From Rikenellaceae bacterium (GTDB lineage: Bacteria > Bacteroidota > Bacteroidia > Bacteroidales > Rikenellaceae): a stretch of DNA of 64,000 bases. The position numbers were made by a program, and so were the translations under genes. This document shows positions 45,645 to 56,300 of the stretch, piece after piece. Location of the stretch: assembly GCA_902362705.1 (NCBI GenBank), contig CABIXK010000001.1, positions 448,582 through 512,581 on the forward strand, given 5' to 3'. Every line of letters begins with the position of its first letter. Within the stretch, counting starts at the first letter, position 1. The notes beneath the pieces are model-generated. The model had not been told where the DNA came from. It did not search any database and worked only from the letters and a program-made list of their open reading frames with translations.

Positions 45645-47582
45645 TTATTCGGTCAGCGCGCGGATGCGGCGCGCGATCTCGGTGTTGAAGTAGACGCCCG
45701 TGAAGCGGTCGGCGCCGGGGCCGTAGGCGAAGACGGGGAGCATGGAGGGGGTGTGGTCGTCGGTGACGTAGCAGCCCATGATGCGGCCGCTCTCCAGGTC
45801 GCCGTCGAGCAGCGTCAGGCCGCCCGTCTCGTGGTCGGCCGTGACCACGACGAGCGTCTGGCCGTTCCGGTCGGCGAACCTGAGCGCCTCGGCCACCGCC
45901 ATGTCGAAGCTCAGCATCTCGATGATCGAGCCGGGCAGGCAGCGCGAGTGGCCCGCGTAGTCGATCTTGGCCCCTTCGACGGCGAGGAAGAAACCCTTGT
46001 CGCCGCCCTGCTCGCGCAGCTTGGCGATCGACTCGCGCGTGGCCCGGGCCAGCAGGGAGAGGTTGCCCTCCTCGGCCGCGGCGTCCATCTCGTCGTCGAT
46101 GCAGATCACCTTGCCGGGACGCTCGTTGATCTTGTCGACCGAGCGGACGAAGTTATACTGCTTCGACAGCTCGCCGACGAGGTCCACGCCGTCGCGCCGG
46201 CGCTCGAACTCGCGGATGCCGCTGCCGCACAGCAGGTCGATGTGTCCGTCCAGAAGGCATCGCGTGAGCTCGTCGGAGTGATCGCGCTCGACCGAGTGGC
46301 CGTAGAAGGCCGTGGGCGTGGCGTCGGCCGCATTGCCCAGCGTGACCACGCCCACGGGGAGCCCCTTGGCGTGGAAGAAGTCGGAGAGCGACTCGCAGGG
46401 GGTGCCGTCGGCCGCCGCCGCGATGTGGCGGTTGTTGTGGCTGCGGCCCGTGGCCAGGGCGCTGCCGCCGGCCGCCGAGTCGGTGGTGAAGGCGTCGAGG
46501 GCGTTGTTCTGCTGGATGCCGATATAGTCGAAGTTGAGCAGCGTGAGGCCCTTATTGGCGTAGGCCGCGGCGGTGATCTGCGACAGACCCATGCCGTCGC
46601 CGATCAGGTAGATGACGTTCTTCACCTTGCCCCGGCCGCCGTCGTTGCGGTGCGTCGGATAGTAGATATCAATCCCTTTCGAGAGCTGGAGCTTGTCGTT
46701 CTGGAAGCCGCTGAAGTCGCGCGTGGCCTTGTCGAGCCGCTTGGTGCCCGTCACGCCCGCGGAGGCCGTGCGGCGGTCGCCGATGCGGAAGTTCTTGTTG
46801 CCGAAGTCGGCGAAGAAGGCGGCGGCGGCCTCCGGGCGGTCGGTGTTGAGGTAGTCGATGCCCAGGTCGTAGAAGGTGTAGTAGACGGTGACCCCCTCGG
46901 GTGCGTTCCAGAAGCGCACGGGCTTGCCCATGGCGTGGGCGCGGTCGATCACCTCGCGCAGGCGCTTGAGCTCCGAGGGGATGATCGACCCCTTGCCGTT
47001 CCACGACGAGTAGTTGCGGAAGTCGGTGCTCACCAGCGCCACGCGCGCGAGCTGGCCGGGCGTGTAGTCGGCGTCCCACTCCCCGTCGAAGAGGATATAC
47101 TCGGGCCAGCGGCCGAAGTCGGCGGGCGCGGGGACGTTGCCCGTGATGGCGATGCGCACGGCGCGGGGGTTGACCCGCGTGTCGAAGACCTCGGGCCAGC
47201 GGCCGAGCAGCGCGACGACGGCGTCGAGCGTGGGCCGGGTGGCCGACTTGAGCTCGATCATCAGCTGCAGCGGCTCGTCGCTGTCGCGCCACGCGCGGCC
47301 GCCGTTGCGGTCGTAGAGCGCCACGAGCGGCTCGACGTAGAGCGCCTCGAAGCTCATGCGGGGGTCGAGATCCTCAGGGTCGTGGCCCACCAGCAGCTGC
47401 CCGTCGCGCAGGAAGAGGTCGGCCTCGATCGAGTAGACCTGCTGCGCGTAGGCCTGCCAGAAGGGGGCGCGGCGCGTGTAGTCGTTGTGCGAATGGATGA
47501 GGATGGGGCGCTGGGCCGCGGCCACGGAGGCGACGCAGAGGGCCGCGGCGAGCAGCAGTGCTCTGAAGTTGCGCGGTTTCAT
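45645..47582 (-). CDS. Fusion of GDPD-like phosphodiesterase and alkaline phosphatase
   Basis: A 645-aa exported two-domain enzyme. After a signal peptide (1-24) the first domain (about 25-262) is a PI-PLC/GDPD superfamily barrel of the uncharacterised bacterial type, with His30/His32 in HSHNDY, Glu53 and Asp55 in SIEADLF and His67 in VGHDPED. The second domain (about 322-645) is an alkaline phosphatase with the metal Asp in YLIGDGMG (322-332), the nucleophile Ser369 in TTDSAAGG, and VTADHETGG near the C-terminus. Together they could cleave a phosphodiester and then the resulting monoester. The start overlaps the end of the EEP gene by four bases. Confidence 0.92.
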   Translation of the reverse strand: MKPRNFRALLLAAALCVASVAAAQRPILIHSHNDYTRRAPFWQAYAQQVYSIEADLFLRDGQLLVGHDPEDLDPRMSFEALYVEPLVALYDRNGGRAWRDSDEPLQLMIELKSATRPTLDAVVALLGRWPEVFDTRVNPRAVRIAITGNVPAPADFGRWPEYILFDGEWDADYTPGQLARVALVSTDFRNYSSWNGKGSIIPSELKRLREVIDRAHAMGKPVRFWNAPEGVTVYYTFYDLGIDYLNTDRPEAAAAFFADFGNKNFRIGDRRTASAGVTGTKRLDKATRDFSGFQNDKLQLSKGIDIYYPTHRNDGGRGKVKNVIYLIGDGMGLSQITAAAYANKGLTLLNFDYIGIQQNNALDAFTTDSAAGGSALATGRSHNNRHIAAAADGTPCESLSDFFHAKGLPVGVVTLGNAADATPTAFYGHSVERDHSDELTRCLLDGHIDLLCGSGIREFERRRDGVDLVGELSKQYNFVRSVDKINERPGKVICIDDEMDAAAEEGNLSLLARATRESIAKLREQGGDKGFFLAVEGAKIDYAGHSRCLPGSIIEMLSFDMAVAEALRFADRNGQTLVVVTADHETGGLTLLDGDLESGRIMGCYVTDDHTPSMLPVFAYGPGADRFTGVYFNTEIARRIRALTE

Positions 47583-48433
47583 CGGTCGGCGAATTTAAGC
47601 ACGGCGGTCACGGGCGCATGGTCCGAGACGTAGCCGCCGTTGAACGTGTCGGGAAGGATTTCGTAAGCGGGGACCTCGAAGTCGCGACTCACGAAGATGT
47701 AGTCGATCAGCGGACGCCGCTCCTCGGGAATCTGGCCGAAGTCGGCGAAGCTCCACGCGGCGCCCCGGCACTCGGCGGCGATGTCGCGCGCATGGCGCAG
47801 CGAGCCGTCGGAAAGGACGTGGGCGATGACCGGCGAGTCGGGGTCGGAGTTGAAGTCGCCGGTGAGGACCACCGGGCGCCCGGCGCCGAGCGTCGCGATG
47901 CGGTCGAAGAGCAGCTTCACCCCCTCGCTGCGGGCGACGCGCCCCACGTGGTCGAGGTGGGTGTCGATGAAGAAGAGCTCGCGGCCCCCCTTTTCACGCA
48001 GCACGGCCCAGGTGGCGATGCGCTCGCAGGCGCCGTCCCACCCCTTGGAGCCCGCCTCCTCGGGGTGCTCGCTGAGCCAGAAGGTGCCCGACTCGAGCAG
48101 CTCGAAGCGCTCCTTCAGATAGAAGATCGCGCAGTGCTCGCCGCCCGAGGTGCCGTCCTCACGCCCCACGCCCACCGAGCCGTAGGCGGGCAGCAGCTCG
48201 CGCAGCTGGGCGTATTGGTGCCCCAGCAGCTCCTGCGTGCCCATCACGTCGACGCCGGCGCCGGCCACCATCGCGGCGATCCGCTCGCGGCGGTACTGCC
48301 AGTTGTTCTCCCCGTCCTCGGGGTTGTCGTAACGCATGTTCATCGACATGACCTTCAGCTCGGGAGCCTCGGTCGGAGCGGCGCCGCATGCCGACAGCAG
48401 GACGGCGGCCAGAAGATAGATCGTCTTTTTCAT
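47579..48433 (-). CDS. EEP-family phosphoesterase, PUL lipoprotein
   Basis: A 284-aa exported EEP protein with a lipoprotein signal ending at Cys16 (LLSAC). The fold's metal motifs are present: MSMNMRYDNPED (about 29-40), GTQELL (Glu), DTHLDHVGRVAR (His), TGDFNSDPDS (Asp/Asn) and SDHAPVTAVL (Asp-His). This class is frequent in Bacteroidetes glycan loci and includes phosphatases. It is upstream of the GDPD-AP gene in the same operon, so three separate phosphoesterases are encoded next to one another. Confidence 0.93.
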   Translation of the reverse strand: MKKTIYLLAAVLLSACGAAPTEAPELKVMSMNMRYDNPEDGENNWQYRRERIAAMVAGAGVDVMGTQELLGHQYAQLRELLPAYGSVGVGREDGTSGGEHCAIFYLKERFELLESGTFWLSEHPEEAGSKGWDGACERIATWAVLREKGGRELFFIDTHLDHVGRVARSEGVKLLFDRIATLGAGRPVVLTGDFNSDPDSPVIAHVLSDGSLRHARDIAAECRGAAWSFADFGQIPEERRPLIDYIFVSRDFEVPAYEILPDTFNGGYVSDHAPVTAVLKFADR

Positions 48434-48453
48434 ATCGTCGTTTCGTTGGTATC

Positions 48454-51339
48454 TCAATCCTGGAAAAGGCAGTCGGCGGGGATGGGCTCGAAGCCCTCGC
48501 GGCCCGGAGCGCGCCAGCCCCACCGCAGCTCCTGCCCCTCGTAGTCCTCGAAGTAGAGCAGGCGGAAGCGGTGCAGGCCCGCTTCGAGCGCCACGCGGCC
48601 CGAGGCGACCACCGCGGCGTGCGAGGCGTCGTTGTCGACCACGCGGCGGCCGTCGATCTCCAGCACGCTGCCGTCGTCGCTGCGCGTCATGAACTCCCAC
48701 ACGCCCCGCTCGGGAATGCGGATCACGCCCTCGAACAGATAGCCGAAGTGGTCCTCGTCGGGCGCCTCGGCGATCGAGGGCTCGGCCATGGTGCCGCTGC
48801 CTGCCAGGCGGCCGCCGGCGATCTGGGCCACGCGCGAGAAGAGGCCCTGGTAGTAGCGGTAGCGCACGCCCGGCTGCGCGGCGCGGGCCGCCACGGCGGG
48901 CAGGAACACGGCCTTCTCGGCCTCGACGCGCATCTCGGCGCTCGGCGCGGCACCCTCGCGGAAGGCGCGGGCGCGGAGCGTGAGCGAGCGGTCGACGCGC
49001 AGCGGAGTCTCGTAGCGCGGCGAGCGCTCCGTGGGTTCGCTGCCGTCGAGCGTATAGCGGATCTCGGCGCCGGAGGTGAGCGAGTGCAGGTCGACATCGA
49101 CGGGCTCGGTGAAGAGGCTCAGATCGGCCGTCGTATAGGGGATCGACACCTCCTCGCCCTGCGTGAGCGAGTAGGGAGCGGCCTCCGCCGTCGTGCCCCG
49201 GTCGGTGACGGGCTCGGCGGCGAGCGTGAAGCACAGCGCTCCGCCCTTCACGAGCTGCTCGTAGGTCACGTAGTTGCGGTCGATCGGCTTGCCGTCGAGC
49301 GTCACCGAGGCGATGTAGCGGTTGCGGTCGGGGCGGTTTGCCGTAATGACCAGATCGCGGCCGTTGGCCAGCCGCACGACGGCCCGCTCGAAGAGGGGCG
49401 TAGTCAGCGCGAACTCGTTCGAGCCGGGGCAGACGGGATAGAAGCCCAGCGACGAGAAGATGTACCAGGCCGACATCTGGCCGCAGTCCTCGTTGCCGAT
49501 GATGCCGCCCGGCGTGGCTTCGTACATCTCGCGGAGCAGGCGGCGCGTGAGCTCCTGCGTGCGCCACGGGCGGCCGACATAATTATAGAGGTAGGCCATG
49601 TGGTGGCTGGGCTCGTTGCCGTGGGCGTACTGGCCCATGAGACCCGTGACGTCGACCAGCTCGATCTCGATGTCGGATTCGAGCGTGAAGAGGCGGTCGA
49701 GCTCCCGCACGAAAGCCTCGCGGCCGCCCAGCAGCTGCACCAGTCCGTTGACGTCGTGTGGGGCGAAGAAGCGGTACTGCCAGGGCGTGGCCTCCGTATA
49801 GTCGCGCCCCGTGTCGAACTCCTCGAAGGGCGCGGTCCAGCCGCCGTCGGCGCGACGGCCGCGGAAGAAGCCCGTGGAGCCGTCGAAGACGTTGACATAG
49901 TTGCGCGCGCGGGCGTAGTAGCGGTCGGCGATCGCCCGCTCGCCCAGCGCCTCGGCCATGCGGGCGATGCACCAGTCGTCGTAGGCGTACTCGAGCGTGC
50001 ACGACACCGACTCGCGGCGGATGTTGGAGGGGATGAAGCCCTGCGCCGTGTAGTAGTCGGAGCCCTTGGCGTTGATCTGCGACGAGCGCACCGCGGCGTC
50101 GAGCGCCGCGCGGGCGTCGAAGCCGCCGATGCCCTTCATGTAGGCGTCGGCGAGGACCGAGGCGGCGTGGTAGCCGATCATGGTCTTCGTCTCGCCCGAG
50201 GCCAGGGGCCAGATCGGCAGTTCGCCAGTGCAGGCGTACATGTCCATCATGCTGCGCACCATGTCGCCCACCAGCTGCGTGTCGACCAGCGTCTGCAGGG
50301 GGTGCCAGGCGCGGAAGGTGTCCCACAGCGAGAGGGTCGAATAGTAGTTCTGCCCCATCGCCGCGCGGCCGATCGTGCCGTCGTGGCGGCGATACTGCCC
50401 GTTGACGTCGCTCTGGAGGTTGGGCGTCAGCTTGGAGTGGTACTGCGCCGTGTAGAAGATCGTGCGCTCCTCGCGCGTGCCGCCCTCGACCGTGATGTCG
50501 CCCAGCGCGTCGCGCCAGCGGGCCACGGCCTGGGCGAGCACGGCGTCGAAGTCGAGCTCGGGGACCTCCACGCCGCCGTTCATGCGGGCGTTCTCCACGC
50601 TCACCGACGAGAGCGCGACGGCCGCCGTGAGCTGCCGCACCGAGCCGTCGAACGTGAGCACGGCCTGCCGGTCGCCCAGCAGCTCGACCGAGGCGAAGGG
50701 CTCGGAGAAGCGGGCCGAGAAGTAGACGTAGTGGTCGGGCACCCACCCCTGCGTGCGGCGCATGCCGCAGAGCTCGTCGCCCGAGGTCTGCACCAGGGAG
50801 CGCTGGTCGACGGTCTCGTCGGTGATCGTGTGCATCAGGTCGACGACGATGCGGCGCGGGCCCTCGCCCGTGAAGGTGTAGCGGTGCACGCCCGTGCGGG
50901 GCGCGGCGGTCAGCTCGACGCGGATCCCCTCCTCGGGCAGATCGACGGCGTAGTAACCGCACGAGGCGCGCTCGTCGTCGTGCGAGAAGGCGTAGGGGCG
51001 GTGGCGGAACTCGCCGTCGCGCGCCACGTCGTCGCTCGTGGAGGGATAGAAGAGGATGTCGGCCAGGTCGGCGCACCCGGTGCCGCTCAGGTGGGTGTGC
51101 GAGAAGCCGTCGAGCGTGCGGTCGTCGTAGTGGTAACCGGCGCAGGCGTCCCAGTTGCCCGAGCGCGTGTCGGGGCTGAGCTGGACCATGCCGAAGGGGG
51201 TGGTGGCGCCGGGATAGGTGTGGCCATGGAAGCCCGTGCCGATCATCGGATCGACGCAGTCGACGGGCTCCTGCGGGGCGGTGGCGCAGGCTGCCGCGAT
51301 GAGGCCCAGCGCCGGGATGAGGTGTTTGCTGAAAATCAT
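48454..51339 (-). CDS. GH92 alpha-mannosidase with PA14 domain, lipoprotein
   Basis: Calcium-dependent exo-alpha-mannosidase. The 961-aa product has a lipoprotein signal ending at Cys18, the GH92 N-domain with VDPMIGTGFHGHTYPGA and FSHTHLSGTGC (about 30-90), the catalytic barrel with YGHGNEPSHHMAYLYN-type block (about 570-590) and GNEDCGQMSAWYIFSSLGFYP (about 610-635). A chitobiase-type module (about 745-815, RYTLDGSEPTERS) and a C-terminal PA14 domain (about 820-961) follow. PA14 domains bind glycans, so this one probably recruits mannose-rich substrate. It has its own promoter after the SusD terminator. Confidence 0.96.
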   Translation of the reverse strand: MIFSKHLIPALGLIAAACATAPQEPVDCVDPMIGTGFHGHTYPGATTPFGMVQLSPDTRSGNWDACAGYHYDDRTLDGFSHTHLSGTGCADLADILFYPSTSDDVARDGEFRHRPYAFSHDDERASCGYYAVDLPEEGIRVELTAAPRTGVHRYTFTGEGPRRIVVDLMHTITDETVDQRSLVQTSGDELCGMRRTQGWVPDHYVYFSARFSEPFASVELLGDRQAVLTFDGSVRQLTAAVALSSVSVENARMNGGVEVPELDFDAVLAQAVARWRDALGDITVEGGTREERTIFYTAQYHSKLTPNLQSDVNGQYRRHDGTIGRAAMGQNYYSTLSLWDTFRAWHPLQTLVDTQLVGDMVRSMMDMYACTGELPIWPLASGETKTMIGYHAASVLADAYMKGIGGFDARAALDAAVRSSQINAKGSDYYTAQGFIPSNIRRESVSCTLEYAYDDWCIARMAEALGERAIADRYYARARNYVNVFDGSTGFFRGRRADGGWTAPFEEFDTGRDYTEATPWQYRFFAPHDVNGLVQLLGGREAFVRELDRLFTLESDIEIELVDVTGLMGQYAHGNEPSHHMAYLYNYVGRPWRTQELTRRLLREMYEATPGGIIGNEDCGQMSAWYIFSSLGFYPVCPGSNEFALTTPLFERAVVRLANGRDLVITANRPDRNRYIASVTLDGKPIDRNYVTYEQLVKGGALCFTLAAEPVTDRGTTAEAAPYSLTQGEEVSIPYTTADLSLFTEPVDVDLHSLTSGAEIRYTLDGSEPTERSPRYETPLRVDRSLTLRARAFREGAAPSAEMRVEAEKAVFLPAVAARAAQPGVRYRYYQGLFSRVAQIAGGRLAGSGTMAEPSIAEAPDEDHFGYLFEGVIRIPERGVWEFMTRSDDGSVLEIDGRRVVDNDASHAAVVASGRVALEAGLHRFRLLYFEDYEGQELRWGWRAPGREGFEPIPADCLFQD

Positions 51340-51389
51340 ATCGGAATCGGAAACTGTTTTCGGATCGGGGCGATCGTCGTCCGGGCGAT

Positions 51390-51397
51390 CAAAGATA
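51390..51397 (-). promoter_or_regulatory. -7 promoter element of the GH92 gene
   Basis: TATCTTTG on the minus strand, about 50 bases before the GH92 start; the -33 region is only partly matched. It would let the enzyme genes be transcribed separately from susCD. Confidence 0.6.
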
Positions 51398-51576
51398 GCG
51401 ATTTTGTCGGGAACCGGGGCGGGAAAGGGCCGCGGAAAAGTTCGTGCTACCAGCGATCGGCTCCTCGGAGCGGATCGGTCGCAGACGAAGGTCCTCGGGC
51501 GGACCTGCGGCCCGGATGCGGGGACAAAACGCTGTCGTTCGACACGGAACGGCGCACGCCGTCGGGCGAAAGATTA

Positions 51577-51621
51577 TTTTCGCGAAGACGGACGCCCTTT
51601 CGGGCATCCGTCCTGCGAAAA
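51577..51621 (-). terminator. Terminator between SusD and the enzyme genes
   Basis: On the minus strand TTTTCGC..GGACGGATGCCC pairs with GGGCGTCCGTC..GCGAAAA around GAAA. It lies directly after the susD stop and would limit transcription into GH92. Confidence 0.75.
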
Positions 51622-51636
51622 CAAATCGGGGATTCA

Positions 51637-53322
51637 TCAGTTGGGCTGCTTCCACAGACCGCCGGCCTTGACGATCTCCTGCGAAGGATAGGGGAAGACG
51701 AGGCAGCTCTCCTTCCAGGTGCGGGTGGCGCCGTCGCCCACGGGCCAGATCTCCCTGACGGTGCACTGCGTGTCGGGGTCGCTGGCATCGGCGGGCACAT
51801 GGCCGCGCGTGCGCTTGCCCAGGATCGCGGCGGTGGTGTACTCGTCCGCAATATTCGTCAGACGCGACCAGCGCTTGAGGTCCATGAAGCGGTCGGTGAA
51901 CTCGAAGGCCAGCTCGCAGCGGCGCTCGTGCATCACGTCCTCCATCTTCACCTGTCCCTCGGTGTAGAGGTCGCCCAGGCCGGCGCGCTTGGTCAGGCGG
52001 TTGAGCTCCTTGGCGGCGCCCGGCTTGCCGGTCATCACCAGCGCCTCGGCCTTGAAGAGCACCATCTCGGCGTGGCGCAGCAGCGACAGGCAGAGGTCGG
52101 TCGTGGGATAGTCGCCGTTGGTCGAGATGTGGGGGTTCGAGGCGGCCGTGGCACCGGCGTCGAGCACGCCGTCCTTGAACACCTCGTTACCGTAGGTGAA
52201 GGGCTCCATGTACTTGGCGATCGAGTAGCCCGACAGCACGTTGTCGCCGTTCTCGGTATAACGGAAGTTCTCGTGACCGAAGTAGGTGAAGTAGTTGATC
52301 GCGGGCTGGTAACCCACCAGGTTGAGCTGGAGGCGACGGTCGCCCGGGTTCTTCATGTACTCCTCGTAGAGGTCGTGCGTGGGTTTGATCGAACCCCAGC
52401 CGTTGTAGTAGCCCCAGCCGGTGTTGCGCAGGCAGACGCCGGTGAACTCGCTGCCGCTCGGGTTCGAGCCGCCGGTCGAGTGGACCGAGAAGATGTACTC
52501 CTGCGAGTAGTTGTTGGCGATCTTGAAGGGGTCGGCGCAGTCGGCCAGCAGGTCGCGGTGCCCCTCGGTCTCGATCCGGTCGACCAGCGCGGGAATCTCC
52601 TCCCACTTCGATGCGTCCCAGAAGGCCCAGTAGGCGTAGACCTTGACCATCAGGGCCCAGGCGGCCGCCTTGTGGGCGCGGCCGTAGTCGGCCTGCGTGT
52701 AGGTCTCGAAGAAGGGCAGGCGCTCGGCGGCCTTCTTCAGATCGTCGACGATCATCTCGTAGTTCTTCACCACGCTCTCCTGCTGCTTGAAGATCTGGTT
52801 GTTCCAGCCGCCCTCGAAGCTCTCCCACGGCTCGTAGGGCACGCCCAGTTTGTCGGTACCGTGACGGTAGGCCACGTGGAAGTGATAGAAGGCGCGCATG
52901 AAGTAGGCCTCGCCCAGGACGCGCTTCTCGATGGCCGAGAGGTTGTTCTCGCCCTTCTGCAACAGCGACTGGATGACCCACTGCGCATTGGCCATATAGG
53001 TGTAGAGGTTGTTCCAGGCGGACGAGATCCAGCTGTGCTCGGCGTTGAAGTTGAGCGATTCGAGGTTGAAGTCGCGCGACTTGGTGAAGACGATGTCGTC
53101 GGCGGCACCCTGCTCCCAGAAGAGGTCGCGGCCCCACATGGCGTCGGTCGGACGGGCGATGCCCCAGTAAACGGCGTCGATGGCGTCGAGCGCATCCTTA
53201 TCCGTCGCGAAGAAACCGTTCTGCGTCGGATAACCCTCGGGCACCACGTCGAGGAATTCGCCGCAGGACATCGTCAACGATGCCGAGACGAGCGCGACCA
53301 GTGCAAATATCTTTCTTTTCAT
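51637..53322 (-). CDS. SusD/RagB family nutrient-binding lipoprotein
   Basis: Surface glycan-binding partner of the SusC transporter. The 561-aa lipoprotein is anchored by Cys20 (LTMSC) and follows with the SusD-type EFLDVVPEGYPTQNGFFAT start, a TPR-like helical N-terminal half including GEAYFMRAFYHFHVAYRHG (about 130-148), and the C-terminal half with MHERRCELAFEFTDRFMDLKRW (about 470-490). Aromatic residues that would line the binding face are present but cannot be assigned to a glycan. The gene is 25 bp after susC and is followed by a terminator. Confidence 0.95.
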   Translation of the reverse strand: MKRKIFALVALVSASLTMSCGEFLDVVPEGYPTQNGFFATDKDALDAIDAVYWGIARPTDAMWGRDLFWEQGAADDIVFTKSRDFNLESLNFNAEHSWISSAWNNLYTYMANAQWVIQSLLQKGENNLSAIEKRVLGEAYFMRAFYHFHVAYRHGTDKLGVPYEPWESFEGGWNNQIFKQQESVVKNYEMIVDDLKKAAERLPFFETYTQADYGRAHKAAAWALMVKVYAYWAFWDASKWEEIPALVDRIETEGHRDLLADCADPFKIANNYSQEYIFSVHSTGGSNPSGSEFTGVCLRNTGWGYYNGWGSIKPTHDLYEEYMKNPGDRRLQLNLVGYQPAINYFTYFGHENFRYTENGDNVLSGYSIAKYMEPFTYGNEVFKDGVLDAGATAASNPHISTNGDYPTTDLCLSLLRHAEMVLFKAEALVMTGKPGAAKELNRLTKRAGLGDLYTEGQVKMEDVMHERRCELAFEFTDRFMDLKRWSRLTNIADEYTTAAILGKRTRGHVPADASDPDTQCTVREIWPVGDGATRTWKESCLVFPYPSQEIVKAGGLWKQPN

Positions 53323-53347
53323 TGCTTTCGTAGTTTTTAGGTGAGAA

Positions 53348-56300
53348 TTAGTAAGTCAGCTGTACACCGAACGAGTAGACGCGCGGAATGGGATACTTGC
53401 CGCCGTCGAAGCCCCAGCCGCCGACCTCGGGGTCGATACCCGAGTAGCCGGTGATCGTGCAGAGGTTCTCGGCGCTGAAGTATACCGACAGCGAGCTGTT
53501 GCGCTTGTCGAAGTGGCGCGAGCGACGCAGCAGACGCGACAGGTCGTAGGCTACCGAAATGTTCTTGATACGCAGGTAGGAGGCATCCTCGAGGTACCAG
53601 TCCGAAGAGGTCATGAAGTTGTTGTTGGGATCGGCCGAGTTGATGCGCGGGATGTTCGAATTGCGGTTCTCGGGCGACCAGGCGTCGAGGATCTCCACCG
53701 AGCGGTTGAAGTTCTTGTTGGCCTCGTTCAGGTAGGCGAACTTGGTGGCGTTGAAGGCCTTCGAACGGGCGGCACCCTGGAGCATCATGCTGAACGAAAG
53801 GTCCTTCCAGGTGAAGCCGGCCGACAGGGCGAAGGTCACCTTCGGCATGTAGCTGCCCAGGTACTGGCGGTCGTCGTCGTCGATGTCGCCGTCGCCGTCG
53901 TAGTCGACGAACTTCAGGTCGCCGGCCTTGGCGTTGGGCTGGATGCGGTTGCCGTTCTTGTCGACGTAGGCGGCGGCCTCCTCGTCGCTCTGGAAGATAC
54001 CGTCGGTCTTCACGAGCCAGAACGAGTAGAGCGGCTGGCCCTCGGCCGAGCGGTAGAAGTTCTGCAGCTGCTGGAAACGGCTGTTGTAGGCCCACACGGC
54101 CTTCGTGCCGTCCTCGTTGGTCACGCCGATGTCCGAAACCCAGTTCTTCAGGATCGAGAAGTTACCGCTGACGAAGTAGCTCCAGTTCTTGTTGACCTGC
54201 TCTTTCCACGAAGCCGAGAACTCGACGCCGCGGTTGCGGATCTCGCCCAGGTTGACCGTCGGGGCGCCCAGACCCATGGCGTTGGGCCAGCCCGAGGTCT
54301 GCGACTGGATCAGGTCGTAGGTGCGCTTCATGAAGAAGTCGGCCGACATCGAGAGGCGTCCGCGGAACATGTCGAGATCCAGACCCAGGTCGGTCTGCTC
54401 GGAGGTCTCCCAGGTGAGGTTGTAGTTGCGGGCGACGGGATAGACGCGGTTGCCGTTGGTCGAGGCGTTGATCTGCCCCGGACGGTTGCCCTGGCTGTAG
54501 ACGCCCAGCGTGGCGGCGCCGTAGGCGTAGCCGATCGAACCGAGGTTGCCGATGCGGCCCCACGATGCGCGCAGCTTGAGCAGCGACACGACGTCGTTCT
54601 TGGGGAAGAAGGGCTCGCTCGAAATCTTCCAGCCGCCGGTTACCGAGGGGAAGTCGGCGCTCTTGCGGCCCTGGGGCAGACGACCGGCATAGTCGCGGCG
54701 CCACGAAGCGGTCACGAAATAACGATCGTCGAAGCTGTACGACAGACGGGCCACCAGGGCGACGTTGTTGTCGGGAGCGTCGTAGCTGTCGGTCGGATCC
54801 ATGTACTCGGTAGCCTGGTTGAGGTACTGGTACATCTCGCTCTCGTTCTGGAAGCCGGTGGCCTCGACCGAGAACGAGCGGCCGCGCTGCTTGCTGGCGG
54901 TGGTACCCATCAGGGCGCCCACGGTGTGCTTGCCGAAGGTGTTGTCGTAGGTCAGCACGTTCTCGGTCTCCCAGTACCAGAAGTCGGAGGTGCTGTACTG
55001 CAGGCGGTTGGTCAGGTCGGGCTTACCCGGCTCGGTACGCATCGGATCGAAGCGCTTGTAGAAAAGGTCCTCGTTGCGGTAGGTGAAGCGGCTGTTGAAC
55101 TTCAGACCCGGAAGGATGTTGGCGATGGTCAGGTTGGTCGTCGACGAGATCTTCTGACGCTTGTTCTGCTCGGTGTGGCCCTTGAGGATGCGCAGCGGGC
55201 TGATCAGGTCGCCGAAGATGCCCGAGAGGTTGGGATCGAGCTCCGACACGCCGCCGAACGAACCGTCGTCGTAGTAGGGACGGGCGCTGCGGGGGAACAT
55301 CATGGCGTTGAGGATCACACCTTGCTCGCCGCTGTCGGTGTTCGTGCCGCGCTGCTTGTTGTTGGTGTACATGAAGTCCTCCGAGATGGTGATCCAGTCG
55401 TTGAGCTTGTAGCTGCCGTTGTAGCGGACGCTGGTGGTCTTGTTGAAGGTGCTCTGGAGCGTACCCTCCTCGTTGTTGTAGTTGAACGACACACGGTTGG
55501 CGAAGCGCTCCGTACCGCCCTGCACCGAAACCTGGTGGCGCTGGTAGAGGGCCGTGCGGAAGATCTCGCCGATCCAGTCGGTCTGGGTGTGCAGCTCGGG
55601 CAGGTTCCACTCCGAGGGGAGCGAGGCGCCGTTGACGGCCAGCGACTGGCGACGGACCTCGCGCTGCTGCTCGAAGGTGAGCGACTGCGGCAGGTTGGCG
55701 GCCTTGCGCACGCCGTAGTTGCCTTCGTAGGTGATCGAGGGCTCGCCGGCCTTGGCCTTCTTGGTCGTCACGAGGATAACGCCGGCGGCACCCGACTGGG
55801 CGCCGTAGATGGCGGCCGAGGCGGCATCCTTCAGCACGACGATCGACTCGATGTCGTTCATGTTGAGCGGAGCGCCCGGAACGCCGTCGACCACCCACAG
55901 CACGCTCTCGCCCGACTGCGATCCGACACCGCGGACCGTCACCGAGGGAGTCGCCGTCGGGTCGCCGCCCTGGGCGACGATCGTCACGCCCGGCATCTGA
56001 CCCTGGAGCATGCTCTCGGTCGAGGTCACCGGACGGGCCTTGTTGCCCTCCACGTTGTCGAGCACGCCCACCGAGGTCGACAGGTCGGCCTTACGCGCGG
56101 CGGCACCGAAACCGAGGACCACGACATCCTCCAGCATGGTGGCGTCCTCCTCGAGCACGATGTCGAGGTGGGTCGTAGCCGACGATACGGGGATCGCCTG
56201 GCTCTTGTAGCCGATGAACGACACCTCGAGGGTGCCCTGCTTGCCCGGGACGTTGACCGAGAAGGCGCCCGACGCGTCGGTCGAAGCACCCGAAGTCGTC

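Noticed and set aside
48388..53340. A very long open frame on the plus strand across the GH92 and SusD genes
   Set aside because: Antisense to strongly recognised GH92 and SusD proteins; low-complexity Val/Ala/Arg/His sequence without motifs.
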